Position numbers and translations under genes: made by a program. The notes below the pieces were generated by a model, which made no database searches, had not been told where the DNA came from, and worked only from the letters and a program-made list of their open reading frames with translations. This document shows positions 1-9,576 of a DNA stretch of 64,000 nt, in pieces. Position 1 is the stretch's first letter; each line of letters begins with the position of its first letter. The stretch is from Ureibacillus galli (lineage in GTDB: Bacteria > Bacillota > Bacilli > Bacillales_A > Planococcaceae), in assembly GCF_014836845.1 (NCBI RefSeq), contig NZ_JACSQA010000011.1, positions 34,260 through 98,259 on the forward strand, read 5' to 3'.

Positions 1-785
1 ATATGGTCAAGTCCTCTTGAATCGACTTGTAATAATTCAAGGGCCTGATTTGCAATGGCAAGGGAAATTGTACCGTCTCCAATGACTTGGGCATAATCTC
101 GAACCCTTTTCAATAAACGGTTAGCAATTCGAGGTGTTCCCCTTGAACGGCGAGCAACTTCCCGGGCAGCAAGTCGTTCAATTTCGACTTGAAACAATTC
201 ACTGCTACGTAATACGATTTCTTCTAAAGCTTCCTCATCATAATACTCTAATCTTAATAAAACCCCAAATCGATCTCGCAATGGTGCTGACAATGCACCT
301 GCTCTTGTCGTAGCACCGACTAATGTAAAGGGAGGCAAATCCAAACGGATGGAGCGCGCTTCTGGCCCTTTGCCTACAACAATATCTAAACAAAAGTCTT
401 CCATTGCCGGATATAATACTTCCTCAATAGCACGAGGTAAACGATGAATCTCATCGATAAATAAAACATCCCCAGGTTGAAGGGAGCTAACGATAGCTGC
501 CAAATCTCCTGGTCGTTCAATCGCAGGGCCACTTGTTAAGCGAATATTGACATCCATTTCATTGGAAATGATTGAAGCTAATGTAGTCTTCCCTAACCCA
601 GGTGGCCCATATAATAATACATGGTCTAGGCTTTCTTGTCGGAGCTTTGCCGCTTCGATGAAAATATTCAAGTTTTCTTTTACTTTATGCTGGCCAATAT
701 ATTGAGAAAGTTTTTGAGGTCTCAGTGACATCTCAAATTGCTCATCATATTGATTTGCCTCACTTGAAATGATTCGATCGGACAT
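1..785 (-). CDS. ruvB: Holliday junction branch-migration helicase RuvB (partial, 3' end outside window)
   Basis: RuvB is the hexameric AAA+ motor that drives Holliday-junction branch migration with RuvA. About 261 N-terminal residues are visible of a protein usually near 335; the C-terminal winged helix runs off the window edge. Walker A (GPPGLGKTT, about residues 60-68), Walker B (LFIDEIH, about 108-114) and the GATTRAG sensor-1 segment are intact. It starts 15 bp below the ruvA stop, behind a GGGGG-rich Shine-Dalgarno, so ruvA and ruvB are co-transcribed, as in most Firmicutes. The identification is secure; only the 3' end cannot be judged. Confidence 0.97.
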   Translation of the reverse strand, partial: MSDRIISSEANQYDEQFEMSLRPQKLSQYIGQHKVKENLNIFIEAAKLRQESLDHVLLYGPPGLGKTTLASIISNEMDVNIRLTSGPAIERPGDLAAIVSSLQPGDVLFIDEIHRLPRAIEEVLYPAMEDFCLDIVVGKGPEARSIRLDLPPFTLVGATTRAGALSAPLRDRFGVLLRLEYYDEEALEEIVLRSSELFQVEIERLAAREVARRSRGTPRIANRLLKRVRDYAQVIGDGTISLAIANQALELLQVDSRGLDH

Positions 786-799
786 AAATCACTCCCCCC

Positions 800-1420
800 T
801 TACTTTCCTTTAAGCAATAGTTGTAAAGCTTGTTTCATGTAAGCTTCTGTTGTCGTTAACTGTTCATTTTCTTCTAAATTCGGTTTGATCTTTGCTAATT
901 CTTTATCCGAATATCCAAGGGCTAGTAACGCTAACATTGCTTCTTCTAGTTCTTTTTTATTTGGATGCACACCGAATAATGGCAATTCATCTTCTGCACT
1001 TGGTAGTTCCACTTGTTCGAGTAACGATCCTAATTTACCTTTTAAGTCTAAAATCATTTGGCGTGCTGTTTTTTTCCCAACTCCAGGGAATTTTACGAGA
1101 AAAGCTTCATCTTCCATTTCAATGGCAGAGATAACCTGAGATGGGTTTCCACTAGCTAAAATAGCTAATGCTCCTTTAGGTCCAATCCCTGATACTTGAA
1201 TCAACTTTCTAAATAACTCTCGTTCGTCCAACGAGCGAAATCCAAATAGCATATGGGCATCTTCTCGAACATGCATATGTAAAAAAATTTGTTGCAACTC
1301 TTCCTTCATGCGAAAGGCAAACGGGTTAGGTGTGAAAATTTGCCACCCAATTCCTTGTTGCTCTAACACCACATACTCAGGTGTTACCCGCTTAATTTGT
1401 CCAATTATATAGTCATACAT
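800..1420 (-). CDS. ruvA: Holliday junction DNA helicase subunit RuvA
   Basis: RuvA binds four-way junctions as a tetramer and loads RuvB. The product has an N-terminal OB-like domain, two helix-hairpin-helix motifs (VSGIGPKGALAIL and FPGVGKKTARQMI) and a C-terminal RuvB-contacting domain. A longer frame starts at 1435, but its ATG lies upstream of the GGGGGATGACA Shine-Dalgarno. The ATG at 1420 has correct spacing and gives 206 residues beginning MYDYIIGQ, close to the ~200-residue family size. It is the first gene of ruvA-ruvB. Confidence 0.96.
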   Translation of the reverse strand: MYDYIIGQIKRVTPEYVVLEQQGIGWQIFTPNPFAFRMKEELQQIFLHMHVREDAHMLFGFRSLDERELFRKLIQVSGIGPKGALAILASGNPSQVISAIEMEDEAFLVKFPGVGKKTARQMILDLKGKLGSLLEQVELPSAEDELPLFGVHPNKKELEEAMLALLALGYSDKELAKIKPNLEENEQLTTTEAYMKQALQLLLKGK

Positions 1421-1562
1421 TGTCATCCCCCACATTCACTGCTTTAAATTATAGCATACTGTTCGGTATTCACCGGAACAAATACTACGATAACTTTTTG
1501 CCCGTTGTAAGTACGATCCTCTATTTTAGGTAAGAACTCTCGGCTTTATCATCAACAAAGAA

Positions 1563-1586
1563 AGACCGTCTTTCAATAGACGGCCA
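1563..1586 (-). terminator. Rho-independent terminator after the safA-kinase pair
   Basis: An 8-bp stem (GGCCGTCT with AGACGGTC, one G-U pair) and a short loop are followed on the minus strand by TTTCTTT. It lies just past the kinase stop and separates that transcript from ruvAB. The rest of 1421-1634 shows only a TATAAT-like -10 for ruvA at 1448-1453. Confidence 0.75.
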
Positions 1587-1634
1587 ATTGTTTATTTATT
1601 TTCACTTTCAACTATTTTATCAAACTTTCACCAT

Positions 1635-2492
1635 TTATAGATAGTTTGATTGTAATTTTTCTGTTTCTATTATTAAATCAGGCCAATGCCTTAACGCTTT
1701 TTCCGTAAATGGCATTAAATAGTCTAAGAAAGCATCTCGTTCATAATTTCCCAATTGCAGTACATAGAGCCATTCCCGTAATAGCTCATTCGGGTACTGT
1801 AAATAGTTTAATTTCGGTAGACATAGTTGATGAAGATATGGAATTTCCTTAAACAACTTTTTTAAATCATAGTCCATAGTAGGCAAAACTCGATGCATCC
1901 ATAATATCATTTCTTCCGCCGAATCGCCTACTACGGCTAAATCAAAATCGATTAGCTTCATATTCTTATCTTCACAGATTAAAAAATTATGATGAACGAC
2001 ATCTCCATGTAACAAAGTTAGTTTCCCATTGACTTTATGCCTTTTCCTTCGCATTTGTTTTAAAACCCTGCTTGCAAAAAGGGTAATATCATAATAAGCG
2101 TGCTGTAGATAGGGAACTAATTCTTTTTCATTTATTAAAAATCGTTCATATCTCGCATTCCATTTTTGGTAAAGGTGCTGTCTTGGGAGTATGACTTGAC
2201 TTTTCCAATCAATGACATTCACAGTATCATGTAATGCCTTTAATATTTTATAACTTTGCTTTCTTTGATCTGCATTGGAGAAATCGGCACTATAACTATT
2301 ATCTTGCCAAAGTTGGATGACTAAATCCCTTTCCTTACTTTTCACTAGTGGAATAACATATGGAAACTTTATTTTATCGAGTTGTTTATGAATCGATTTT
2401 ACCTTATCAGCAACCGAAACGTTCTCATATTTTTTTATAAATAATGTTCCATTTGGTGTTTCTTGCTTCCATATATTGTTCTTAATCTGCAT
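1635..2492 (-). CDS. CotS/YsxE-family spore-coat-type phosphotransferase (APH fold)
   Basis: This 285-residue protein has an aminoglycoside-phosphotransferase/choline-kinase fold. The catalytic loop is LHGDVVHHN (about 161-169) and the metal-binding segment is LIDFDLAVVGD (about 180-190), as in the coat-associated CotS, YsxE and YutH proteins of bacilli. It starts one base after the safA stop, so it is probably translated with safA in the mother cell. In B. subtilis ysxE follows spoVID, not safA, so this is either a relocated YsxE-like gene or a different family member. A kinase fold is well supported; substrate and activity are unknown. Confidence 0.75.
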   Translation of the reverse strand: MQIKNNIWKQETPNGTLFIKKYENVSVADKVKSIHKQLDKIKFPYVIPLVKSKERDLVIQLWQDNSYSADFSNADQRKQSYKILKALHDTVNVIDWKSQVILPRQHLYQKWNARYERFLINEKELVPYLQHAYYDITLFASRVLKQMRRKRHKVNGKLTLLHGDVVHHNFLICEDKNMKLIDFDLAVVGDSAEEMILWMHRVLPTMDYDLKKLFKEIPYLHQLCLPKLNYLQYPNELLREWLYVLQLGNYERDAFLDYLMPFTEKALRHWPDLIIETEKLQSNYL

Positions 2493-2493
2493 G

Positions 2494-3801
2494 TTAATAT
2501 TTCCAAGGTGTGTAATGAGATGAATAAGGATTCATATAAGGGTTACTTTGGCAATTCGGGTGCATCATCGGTTGCGACATCATCGGTTGTTGCATCATAT
2601 AAGGCATCATTTGTTGCATATGTGCAGGCATAACATGGGACATTTGATGTCCATAATAATTATTTTGTGGATAATAGGAATTATCCATCGACTCACCAGT
2701 ATAGACATCATCATCATAATCATTTACATCGTGATAATTCTCGTTAAAATCTTCGAATTGTTCAGAAAGGACTTGATGTTTGTCTTCAATACCTTTCGTT
2801 TTTAATTCAGAAGAATCCTTTAACCAATCAGGTAAACCATCTTCATCATGGCAATGTTCATCCATAGCTGGGGCAATATCCATCGAAGGGGCCACATCAT
2901 AGTTCGGTTCAAAATGCGGTAGCCCATATGGCATTATTTCATTGTGATGGCTTCCTCCACATCCACAGTCATACTGTTGTACTTGCTGTTCTTGACACCC
3001 GCATGGTGATGGTTTGTGATAGTATTGTTGTTCATGACAACCACACGGATCAAAATAAAACGGTTGTTCATAACATTCACATGGATGATGGTAGAATTGC
3101 GGCATATATGGTACATAAATTATTTGAGGTTGTGGAACAGGTACATATTCCACTTCTTTTTCTACTTTTGTTTCAACTTTCGGCTGTGGCATTGGTTGTT
3201 GGGGTACTTCAATAAAAATCGGTTGGGCTTGCATCATTGGCTGTTGTGGTACTTCGATAAAAATCGGTTGAGCTTGCGGCATTGGCTGTGCTTGTGGGTG
3301 CTGTTGTTGGAATTGTAATTGTGGTGCAAAATCAAAATGGAATTGTGGTGTTAAATCTAACTGTGGCATCGGCATTGGAATAGGAGCAGGTATAGCCTTT
3401 TCCACCGGTTTTTCTTTTGTTAATTTTTCCTTCGGTGCTGTTTGTTTTGGTTTTGTCATTGGTGCCGTTTGTTTTGGTTTTGTCATCGGTGCCGTTTGTT
3501 GTTCCTTTGTCATCGGCGCCGTTTGTTGTTCCTTCGACATTGGTGCTGTTTGCTGTGGCTGTTCTCTTGTCATTGGTGCTGTTAGTTGTTCTTTTGTCAT
3601 TCTTGAAGATTCACTTCTATTTGGATTTGCATTTGTATTGGCATTTGAACTATTATCCGGTAAAATAATTTCCATTCCCGGAACGATATAATCTGGATTA
3701 GCCAAATGCGCATTTAAACGTTTTAACTCATCAAGTCCAATCCCATACTGTTTGGCAATTCGCCATAATGTCTCACCTTTTTGAACAATATGAATTCGCA
3801 C
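2494..3801 (-). CDS. safA: Spore morphogenetic LysM protein SafA
   Basis: SafA is recruited by SpoVID and builds the inner spore coat. An N-terminal LysM domain (about residues 1-48, RIHIVQKGETLWRIAKQYGI) matches B. subtilis SafA. The middle has about seven copies of a TAPM(T/S)KxQ motif (about 75-122), two copies of AQPIFIEVPQQPM (about 177-203) and four C-x-C motifs (about 241-281). The tail is acidic and then rich in Met, Tyr and His. I chose GTG 3801 because the ATG at 3807 abuts the AGGAGG, whereas GTG sits seven bases downstream and gives the family's usual N-terminus. The divergent neighbour is niaR. Confidence 0.9.
   Translation of the reverse strand: MRIHIVQKGETLWRIAKQYGIGLDELKRLNAHLANPDYIVPGMEIILPDNSSNANTNANPNRSESSRMTKEQLTAPMTREQPQQTAPMSKEQQTAPMTKEQQTAPMTKPKQTAPMTKPKQTAPKEKLTKEKPVEKAIPAPIPMPMPQLDLTPQFHFDFAPQLQFQQQHPQAQPMPQAQPIFIEVPQQPMMQAQPIFIEVPQQPMPQPKVETKVEKEVEYVPVPQPQIIYVPYMPQFYHHPCECYEQPFYFDPCGCHEQQYYHKPSPCGCQEQQVQQYDCGCGGSHHNEIMPYGLPHFEPNYDVAPSMDIAPAMDEHCHDEDGLPDWLKDSSELKTKGIEDKHQVLSEQFEDFNENYHDVNDYDDDVYTGESMDNSYYPQNNYYGHQMSHVMPAHMQQMMPYMMQQPMMSQPMMHPNCQSNPYMNPYSSHYTPWKY
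3425..3600 (-). repeat. Imperfect tandem repeats inside safA
   Basis: Degenerate repeats of about 24-30 bp encode TAPMTKEQ/TAPMTKPK units. The codons are near-identical (variants of GTCATTGGTGCCGTTTG on the plus strand), consistent with slippage-driven expansion in the coat protein's linker. Confidence 0.8.
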
Positions 3802-3947
3802 AAACATCCTCCTTTTCTCGTTTTATAATATGTTATTCAAACGAAAAGGACACAAAAAAATTAAACGATTTGTGTTGTTCCTCGTGATAAACTATGAATG
3901 AAGGAGTAATGTATATACATGAAATTTCCAATGAAAGAGGTGCCTAG

Positions 3948-4478
3948 ATGAAAAAAATGTTAGGAGAAGAACGGCGAGATACACTGCTCCGTTTATTAAA
4001 AAGTACACAAAACCCAATAACAGGAACAGATTTGGCAAAACATGCGAATGTATCAAGACAAGTCATTGTTAATGATATGAATTTATTAAAAGCACGTAAT
4101 GAACCGATCATTGCTACAAGTCAAGGATACCTTTATATAGCGCGGGAAGATCATAACGAAATTTATGAAAGAAAAATTGTTTGTTTACATACAGCCGAGC
4201 AGGCAGAAGACGAAATGCTAACAATTGTCGATTGTGGTGTGACGTTAAAAAGTGTTATTGTTGAACATCCTGTTTATGGTGAAATTACCGCATCCATGAT
4301 GTTATCGAATCGACATGATGTGAATAGTTTTATAAAACGAGTCAACGAAACAAAAGCAAATTATTTATCCGTACTGACAAACGGTACCCATTTACATGTC
4401 CTTTCTGCATCTTCTGAAGAACAATTAGATCTTGTAGAACAAAAGTTAAGAGAAAAGGGCTATTTAATTGAAGGTTAA
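3948..4478 (+). CDS. niaR: NAD-biosynthesis repressor NiaR (HTH + 3H domain)
   Basis: NiaR senses nicotinic acid and represses NAD biosynthesis or niacin-uptake genes. Residues 1-64 form a winged helix-turn-helix (LAKHANVSRQVIVNDMNLL). The remainder is the 3H domain, with candidate metal ligands H81, E89, H148 and H150 (THLHVL). At 176 residues it has the family length. AGAGGTG precedes the chosen ATG by about six bases. In B. subtilis niaR lies beside nadABC-nifS, but here safA is the direct divergent neighbour, so its targets must be elsewhere. A strong terminator follows. Confidence 0.92.
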   Translation: MKKMLGEERRDTLLRLLKSTQNPITGTDLAKHANVSRQVIVNDMNLLKARNEPIIATSQGYLYIAREDHNEIYERKIVCLHTAEQAEDEMLTIVDCGVTLKSVIVEHPVYGEITASMMLSNRHDVNSFIKRVNETKANYLSVLTNGTHLHVLSASSEEQLDLVEQKLREKGYLIEG

Positions 4479-4483
4479 TAAAG

Positions 4484-4516
4484 AATGGGCCCTCTCCTCG
4501 AGTGGCCCATTTTTTG
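4484..4516. terminator. Bidirectional terminator between niaR and the DCC protein gene
   Basis: An AATGGGCC/GGCCCATT stem is followed by TTTTT on the plus strand. It lies between the convergent niaR and 4531-4914 genes. Confidence 0.8.
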
Positions 4517-4530
4517 AAATTAAAAACATC

Positions 4531-4914
4531 CTATATAAAACGGTCTAAATCATCCCGCTTTGGAATGATGCAATGATTATTTTTGATAAATCTATGACGG
4601 TTTTTTGCTATTACATCATAAACCCAATCTCGAATTGGAGTAGGTATTACCTTAAATAGATAACAACCTTTCCAACAACCATCTAGTTTACGACTGATTC
4701 GCAAAACGGCCGTCGATTTTATATAACAGTTACTGTCTTCAATATAAATGACACTATCAATTGATTTTGGAATTCGAAACTTTTTCATTAAAGTTTGGCC
4801 AACTTCACTTTGAATCGATGCAAATTTAAAATGCTTTTGTCGATCTCTTTTTATAATAAATTGGACTGTTGCATCACAAAAATGACATTCCCCATCAAAC
4901 AATATAATGTTCAT
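4531..4914 (-). CDS. DCC-family thiol-disulfide oxidoreductase (DUF393/YuxK-like)
   Basis: A small, probably cytosolic protein of 127 residues. The N-terminal DGECHFC (D7, C10, C13) gives the family its name and resembles a thioredoxin-like CxxC site. Length and the following FASIQSE segment fit the DUF393 family. It lies 13 bp downstream of pheA and may be read through from it. No physiological substrate is established for the family that I know of; redox chemistry is an inference from the CxxC. Confidence 0.85.
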   Translation of the reverse strand: MNIILFDGECHFCDATVQFIIKRDRQKHFKFASIQSEVGQTLMKKFRIPKSIDSVIYIEDSNCYIKSTAVLRISRKLDGCWKGCYLFKVIPTPIRDWVYDVIAKNRHRFIKNNHCIIPKRDDLDRFI

Positions 4915-4927
4915 TTAATCGCCTACT

Positions 4928-5797
4928 TTACTCTGGTGTTAAATAAGTATCATATGTGCCGAGAGATTTCACAGTACAACCAAGTGCTTTTAATTCCTCA
5001 AAGGCGCCCTTCATCATCGCCTCATTTTCATCGGCCAATATATCTATGATAAAGAAATAGTCTCCTAAACCTGTTTTTAATGGTCTCGATTCAATTTTAC
5101 TTAAGTCCAGTTTGCGCCAAGCATAGACAGAAAGGACTTGATGGAGTGCACCTGATACATTTTCAGGTAAAGTGAGCATCACCGTTGTTTTCGCTTTTCC
5201 TTCCGCTTTCCCCTTTTGAATCCGTATATTTTTTTTCGACAATACGACAAAACGGGTATGATTAAAATGAAAGTCATGGATATTTTTTTCTACAATTTCT
5301 AAATTATATTTTTCAGCAGAAGAAGTGTTTCCTACCGCCGCGATACAACGATCTGGGTTTTCAGCAACTAATTTGGCTGCAGCTGAAGTAGATGAAAATT
5401 GGTGTAATGGTACTTTACTAAAACGATAAAATAAATATTTATGGCATTGGGCTAGCGCATGGGGGTGGGAATAAATTTCTTCAATGTGTTGCCACTTATC
5501 TTTTTGGGCTTTATGAACCATTAAATGTTGTTGGATTTTTGTCAACACTTCTGCCACAATAAATAACTCTGCCTCGTGATATAAATAATCAATCGTCAGT
5601 GGTACTGTCCCCTCTATTGTATTTTCTAACGGAACGACTGCCAAATCGACTTTTCCGCTTGATACCGCTTCAATACATTCGGGAATCGTTGTAAAAGGTA
5701 TTAATGACTCATTGGGAAATAAACTTTTTGAAGCTAAATATGTAAAAGATGCCTCTGGTCCTAAATATGCTATTTGATTTGACTCTTCCTTTTTCAC
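4928..5797 (-). CDS. pheA: Prephenate dehydratase
   Basis: Converts prephenate to phenylpyruvate in phenylalanine synthesis. The dehydratase domain begins IAYLGPEASFTYLA and contains the FSSTSAAAK and NHTRFVVL segments. The C-terminal ACT domain carries ESRPLKTGLGDYFF, the Phe-binding feedback site. It is a stand-alone monofunctional enzyme of 289 residues, as in other Bacillales. The start is GTG with GGAGGG seven bases upstream. pheB lies upstream, but a hairpin in the gap may separate the two. Confidence 0.95.
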   Translation of the reverse strand: MKKEESNQIAYLGPEASFTYLASKSLFPNESLIPFTTIPECIEAVSSGKVDLAVVPLENTIEGTVPLTIDYLYHEAELFIVAEVLTKIQQHLMVHKAQKDKWQHIEEIYSHPHALAQCHKYLFYRFSKVPLHQFSSTSAAAKLVAENPDRCIAAVGNTSSAEKYNLEIVEKNIHDFHFNHTRFVVLSKKNIRIQKGKAEGKAKTTVMLTLPENVSGALHQVLSVYAWRKLDLSKIESRPLKTGLGDYFFIIDILADENEAMMKGAFEELKALGCTVKSLGTYDTYLTPE

Positions 5798-5850
5798 TTT
5801 AATCCCTCCACCGTTTTCTAACTAGTGTAATTTTTCTTTCAATTCAATGT

Positions 5851-5890
5851 AAAAAAGAGAGAGCAATCGAAGAATCTCTTACTCTCTTTT
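5851..5890 (-). terminator. Probable terminator between pheB and pheA
   Basis: An AAAGAGAG/CTCTCTTT stem with a loop of about 20 nt is followed on the minus strand by a run of T. The stem is AU-rich, so read-through into pheA is possible. Confidence 0.55.
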
Positions 5891-5899
5891 AAATAGTTG

Positions 5900-6355
5900 T
5901 TAAAGTGCTCCAGAGCTTATTACTTCTGCAGATTCAACAAACTCTAACTTTTTCAATTGTTGTAACAAATCATCCAGCTCTATCTCCATACTAGTAACAT
6001 CCAAAGATAATGTTACATTGGCACGTCCTTGAATTGGAATCGTTTGATGGATTGTTAAAATATTACAATGGGCTGTAGAAATGATTTCTAATAGTTTAGC
6101 AAGTGTACCCTTTTCATCTTGTAATTGAATAAAAATTGTTAAAATTCGTTCTCGAACAATGGAGTGAAAAGGAAAAACGGCATCTCGATATTTATAAAAT
6201 GCGCTCCGAGATAAATCCACTTCTTTTACTGCATCCCAGATCGAAGACACTGCACCACTTTGTAAAAGATGCTTTGCTTCCAATGTCTTTTGCATCGCAT
6301 CCGTTAATACGTCTTCACGTACTAAATAATATCGTTGATTCGCAACGTTTTTCAT
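5900..6355 (-). CDS. pheB: ACT-domain protein PheB
   Basis: A 151-residue protein with an N-terminal helical region (YYLVREDVL, SRSAFYKYRDAVFPF) and a C-terminal ACT domain (NILTIHQTIPIQGRANVTLS). It closely resembles B. subtilis PheB, encoded next to pheA and historically annotated as chorismate-mutase-like without firm evidence. The longer frame starts at 6379, but GGAGGGAGAGT sits immediately before ATG 6355. It follows obg by about 40 bp. The ACT fold suggests amino-acid sensing; the role is unproven. Confidence 0.9.
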   Translation of the reverse strand: MKNVANQRYYLVREDVLTDAMQKTLEAKHLLQSGAVSSIWDAVKEVDLSRSAFYKYRDAVFPFHSIVRERILTIFIQLQDEKGTLAKLLEIISTAHCNILTIHQTIPIQGRANVTLSLDVTSMEIELDDLLQQLKKLEFVESAEVISSGAL

Positions 6356-6396
6356 ACTCTCCCTCCAACATCTTCCCAATATACATTAAGCAACTT

Positions 6397-7686
6397 TTAC
6401 TCTACGAACTCAAATTCAAATTCTAACAATCGAACGATATCCCCGTCTTTTGCCCCACGTTCGCGTAAAGCGTCGTCAACGCCCATTCCACGTAACTGTC
6501 GTGCAAAACGACGTACACCGTCTTCTCGACTGAAATCCGTCATCTTGAATAAACGTTCAATGGAGTAGCCGGACAATACATAAGCACCATCGTCATCACG
6601 AGTAATATCGAAATCTTCACCTTTTTTCTCGTGTTTGTATAGAACAGATGCATCACTATCTTCTTCCACCACATCGTGTAACTCAAAATGAGGTGTTACT
6701 TCAAGTAAATCAGCGATTTCAAATAATACAGGTTTTAATCCTTGACGAGAAATAGCGGAAACAGGGAAGACTTTAACGGAATCCCCTACTTTTTCTTTAA
6801 ATTCTTTTAAATTTTCTTCTGCATCAGGCATATCCATTTTATTGGCAACAACAATTTGCGGTCTTTCAGTAAGACGTAAATTGTATTGTTTTAATTCTTC
6901 ATTAATTGTCACATAGTCTTCATAAGGGTCACGACCCTCCATACCTGACATATCAATAACATGGACAATGACTCGAGTTCTTTCAATATGACGTAAAAAT
7001 TGCATCCCTAATCCTACACCTTGGTGTGCACCTTCGATTAACCCAGGTAAATCAGCCATTGCAAAACTTCTACCATCTTCCGTTTCGACCATCCCTAAAT
7101 TTGGAACAATCGTTGTAAAATGATAAGCCCCAATTTTAGGCTTTGCAGCTGAGACGACAGATAGTAAAGTTGATTTTCCAACACTTGGGAATCCAACTAA
7201 TCCCACATCTGCTAATACTTTTAATTCTAATATAACATTTAATTCTTGCCCTGGCTCCCCTTTTTCTGCAAGTTCTGGAGCTGGATTTGCTGGTGTAGCA
7301 AAACGGCTATTACCTCGACCACCTCGACCACCTCTAGCAATCACAGCTCTTTGACCATGCTCGACTAAGTCAGCAATTACAGCACCTGTTTCCTCATTCA
7401 TCACAACTGTACCAGGAGGAACTTTTATTACTAAATCTTCGGAGTTTTTTCCATGCATTCCTTTACTCATCCCATGTTCACCACGGTTCGCTTTGAAATG
7501 ACGTTTATAACGGAAATCCATTAAAGTTCGTAAACCTTCTTCTACTTCAAAGACAACATTACCACCATTACCGCCGTCTCCTCCAGCAGGTCCACCATTT
7601 GGTACAAATTTTTCACGGCGAAAGGCGACCATACCATCTCCGCCGTCTCCACCTTTCACATAAATCTTTACGTGATCGACAAACAT
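6397..7686 (-). CDS. obg: GTPase Obg/CgtA
   Basis: An essential ribosome-associated GTPase linked to 50S assembly, the stringent response and sporulation initiation. It has the glycine-rich Obg fold (about 1-158, with [16 protein letters not shown] near the start), a G domain with P-loop [11 protein letters not shown] and NKMD, and a C-terminal OCT domain. At 429 residues it has the expected size. ATG 7686 was chosen over the frame start at 7725 because GGAGTG is correctly placed and the [17 protein letters not shown]-terminus is canonical. It begins about 5 bp after the spo0B stop, as in B. subtilis. Confidence 0.97.
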   Translation of the reverse strand: MFVDHVKIYVKGGDGGDGMVAFRREKFVPNGGPAGGDGGNGGNVVFEVEEGLRTLMDFRYKRHFKANRGEHGMSKGMHGKNSEDLVIKVPPGTVVMNEETGAVIADLVEHGQRAVIARGGRGGRGNSRFATPANPAPELAEKGEPGQELNVILELKVLADVGLVGFPSVGKSTLLSVVSAAKPKIGAYHFTTIVPNLGMVETEDGRSFAMADLPGLIEGAHQGVGLGMQFLRHIERTRVIVHVIDMSGMEGRDPYEDYVTINEELKQYNLRLTERPQIVVANKMDMPDAEENLKEFKEKVGDSVKVFPVSAISRQGLKPVLFEIADLLEVTPHFELHDVVEEDSDASVLYKHEKKGEDFDITRDDDGAYVLSGYSIERLFKMTDFSREDGVRRFARQLRGMGVDDALRERGAKDGDIVRLLEFEFEFVE

Positions 7687-7691
7687 TGCTT

Positions 7692-8216
7692 TCACTCCTG
7701 TTCTATATTCAAAGCATATTTCCATTGTCTTGTAGTTTGTTCATATGTTTGAACGTTTAAATGCGTTACTTCATGTTCGAACAAATGGGTATCCCATTTT
7801 CCGATTAAATCGAAAGTTAAATGGAATGCTGATTCATTTGATTCAATTTGAATCGTTAGCTCATGTTCCGTAAATGGATCCAAGTTATCATAAACATGAA
7901 TAACTGTCTTTTCTAAGTATTCTACAATTTGTTCATCTTTTTTCATATCAACCGGACTTGTTACATTACTTTTTAATGTCACTTGAAATGCTGGATAGCG
8001 CCATTGTATCGTTTGTAACCATTCCACTGTCTTTGGTAATTTTAGCTTATTGATATTTGAAAGGGTTTTACATTGTTCAGAAATTTGCTCTATAATTTTT
8101 TTTGCTTCTTCTACTCTGCCCAAATCTAAGTTCATTTTGATCAGTTGTAGTTGATTCATATAATCATGATTTGCAAATCTTAATACTTCATTAACTGAAA
8201 GGGATAGAGTTTTCAT
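7692..8216 (-). CDS. spo0B: Sporulation phosphotransferase Spo0B
   Basis: Relays phosphate from Spo0F to Spo0A in the sporulation phosphorelay. Residues 10-29 ([19 protein letters not shown]) carry the phospho-accepting His (H17) in a degenerate histidine-kinase helix. The rest is the family's non-catalytic ATPase-like domain. At 174 residues it is slightly shorter than the B. subtilis protein. ATG 8216 has GGAGG seven bases upstream; the frame start at 8231 lies inside that Shine-Dalgarno. Identification rests on the His motif plus linkage to obg and rpmA. Confidence 0.93.
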   Translation of the reverse strand: MKTLSLSVNEVLRFANHDYMNQLQLIKMNLDLGRVEEAKKIIEQISEQCKTLSNINKLKLPKTVEWLQTIQWRYPAFQVTLKSNVTSPVDMKKDEQIVEYLEKTVIHVYDNLDPFTEHELTIQIESNESAFHLTFDLIGKWDTHLFEHEVTHLNVQTYEQTTRQWKYALNIEQE

Positions 8217-8405
8217 TTTGAACCTCCACATGATAGAAAAAATGCTACTAATTTCTTTTTTAGTATAACAAGTTTCCCGACATTTTTCCCTTCTTTCCCC
8301 TAATTCTGTAAGAATACTATAAGAAAATTTCAGTTATCCATTAGTAAAAGCTAACAGATATAGTCCATTCCGGTATTTTCAAACATAAAATTATACCCTT
8401 AACAC

Positions 8406-8436
8406 ATGAAAAAGGACTGCTGTCTAGCAGTCCTTT
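8406..8436 (-). terminator. Terminator after the rplU-prp-rpmA operon
   Basis: An 11-bp stem AAAGGACTGCT/AGCAGTCCTTT with a four-base loop is followed on the minus strand by TTC. It lies directly past rpmA and isolates it from spo0B-obg. The rest of the gap up to 8216 shows no gene. Confidence 0.85.
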
Positions 8437-8451
8437 CATTTAAATATGGAA

Positions 8452-9112
<661 letters not shown>

Positions 9113-9130
9113 TCCATTCACCTCGATTTA

Positions 9131-9439
9131 TTAAGCGTTGATTGATTCAACAACTAATTTAGTGTAAGGTTGACGATGACCTTGTTTACGACGGTAGTTT
9201 TTCTTCGCTTTGTATTTGAATACAGTAATTTTTTTTGCGCGTCCTTCTTTTACAACTTTCGCTGTAACAGTAGCACCTGCAACAGTTGGAGCTCCAACTT
9301 TCACTGTTTCTCCACCTACGAATAAAACTTTATCAAATGTTACTACTTCGTCAGCTTGAACACCTAGTTTTTCAACATAGATTTCTTGTCCAGCTTCTAC
9401 TTTGATTTGTTTTCCACCAGTTTCGATAATTGCGTACAT
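9131..9439 (-). CDS. rplU: 50S ribosomal protein bL21
   Basis: bL21 binds 23S rRNA. The 102-residue sequence [17 protein letters not shown] to the C-terminal [13 protein letters not shown] is canonical. A GAGGTGCATTTTA ribosome-binding site precedes ATG. It is the first gene of rplU-prp-rpmA, behind a structured leader. Confidence 0.98.
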   Translation of the reverse strand: MYAIIETGGKQIKVEAGQEIYVEKLGVQADEVVTFDKVLFVGGETVKVGAPTVAGATVTAKVVKEGRAKKITVFKYKAKKNYRRKQGHRQPYTKLVVESINA

Positions 9440-9545
9440 TAAAATGCACCTCCTCTTAGACTCAGACTCGCCTGTAACGAAAGGTGATCTTTCGATGCTT
9501 AAAAAAACCTTTCCAGAGCGGTTGTAGCACGGGTGCTACAAACAA
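9440..9545 (-). promoter_or_regulatory. Ribosomal protein L21 leader
   Basis: The rplU 5' UTR contains a perfect TGTAGCAC/GTGCTACA hairpin (9523-9540) and a CGAAAGATCACCTTTCG hairpin (about 9478-9496). Its position and two-hairpin layout agree with the L21 leader motif described upstream of rplU in Bacillales, thought to mediate autoregulation. Assignment is by position and pairing, not by covariance search. Confidence 0.7.
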
Positions 9546-9576
9546 TAACATTAAAAATACTACCACAACAATACTC

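Noticed and set aside
1440..1480. LexA/SOS box upstream of ruvA
   Set aside because: Only a CGAAC half-site and an imperfect TGTTCGGT/ACCGGAACA repeat are present; no match to CGAACNNNNGTTCG with correct spacing.
2548..3668. Plus-strand frames of 83-100 codons across safA
   Set aside because: They are mirror images of the repetitive, biased safA sequence and lack ribosome-binding sites.
3800..3860. Sigma-K promoter for safA
   Set aside because: CATATTATA fits the loose -10 pattern, but no credible -35 is placed correctly and the pattern is common in AT-rich DNA.
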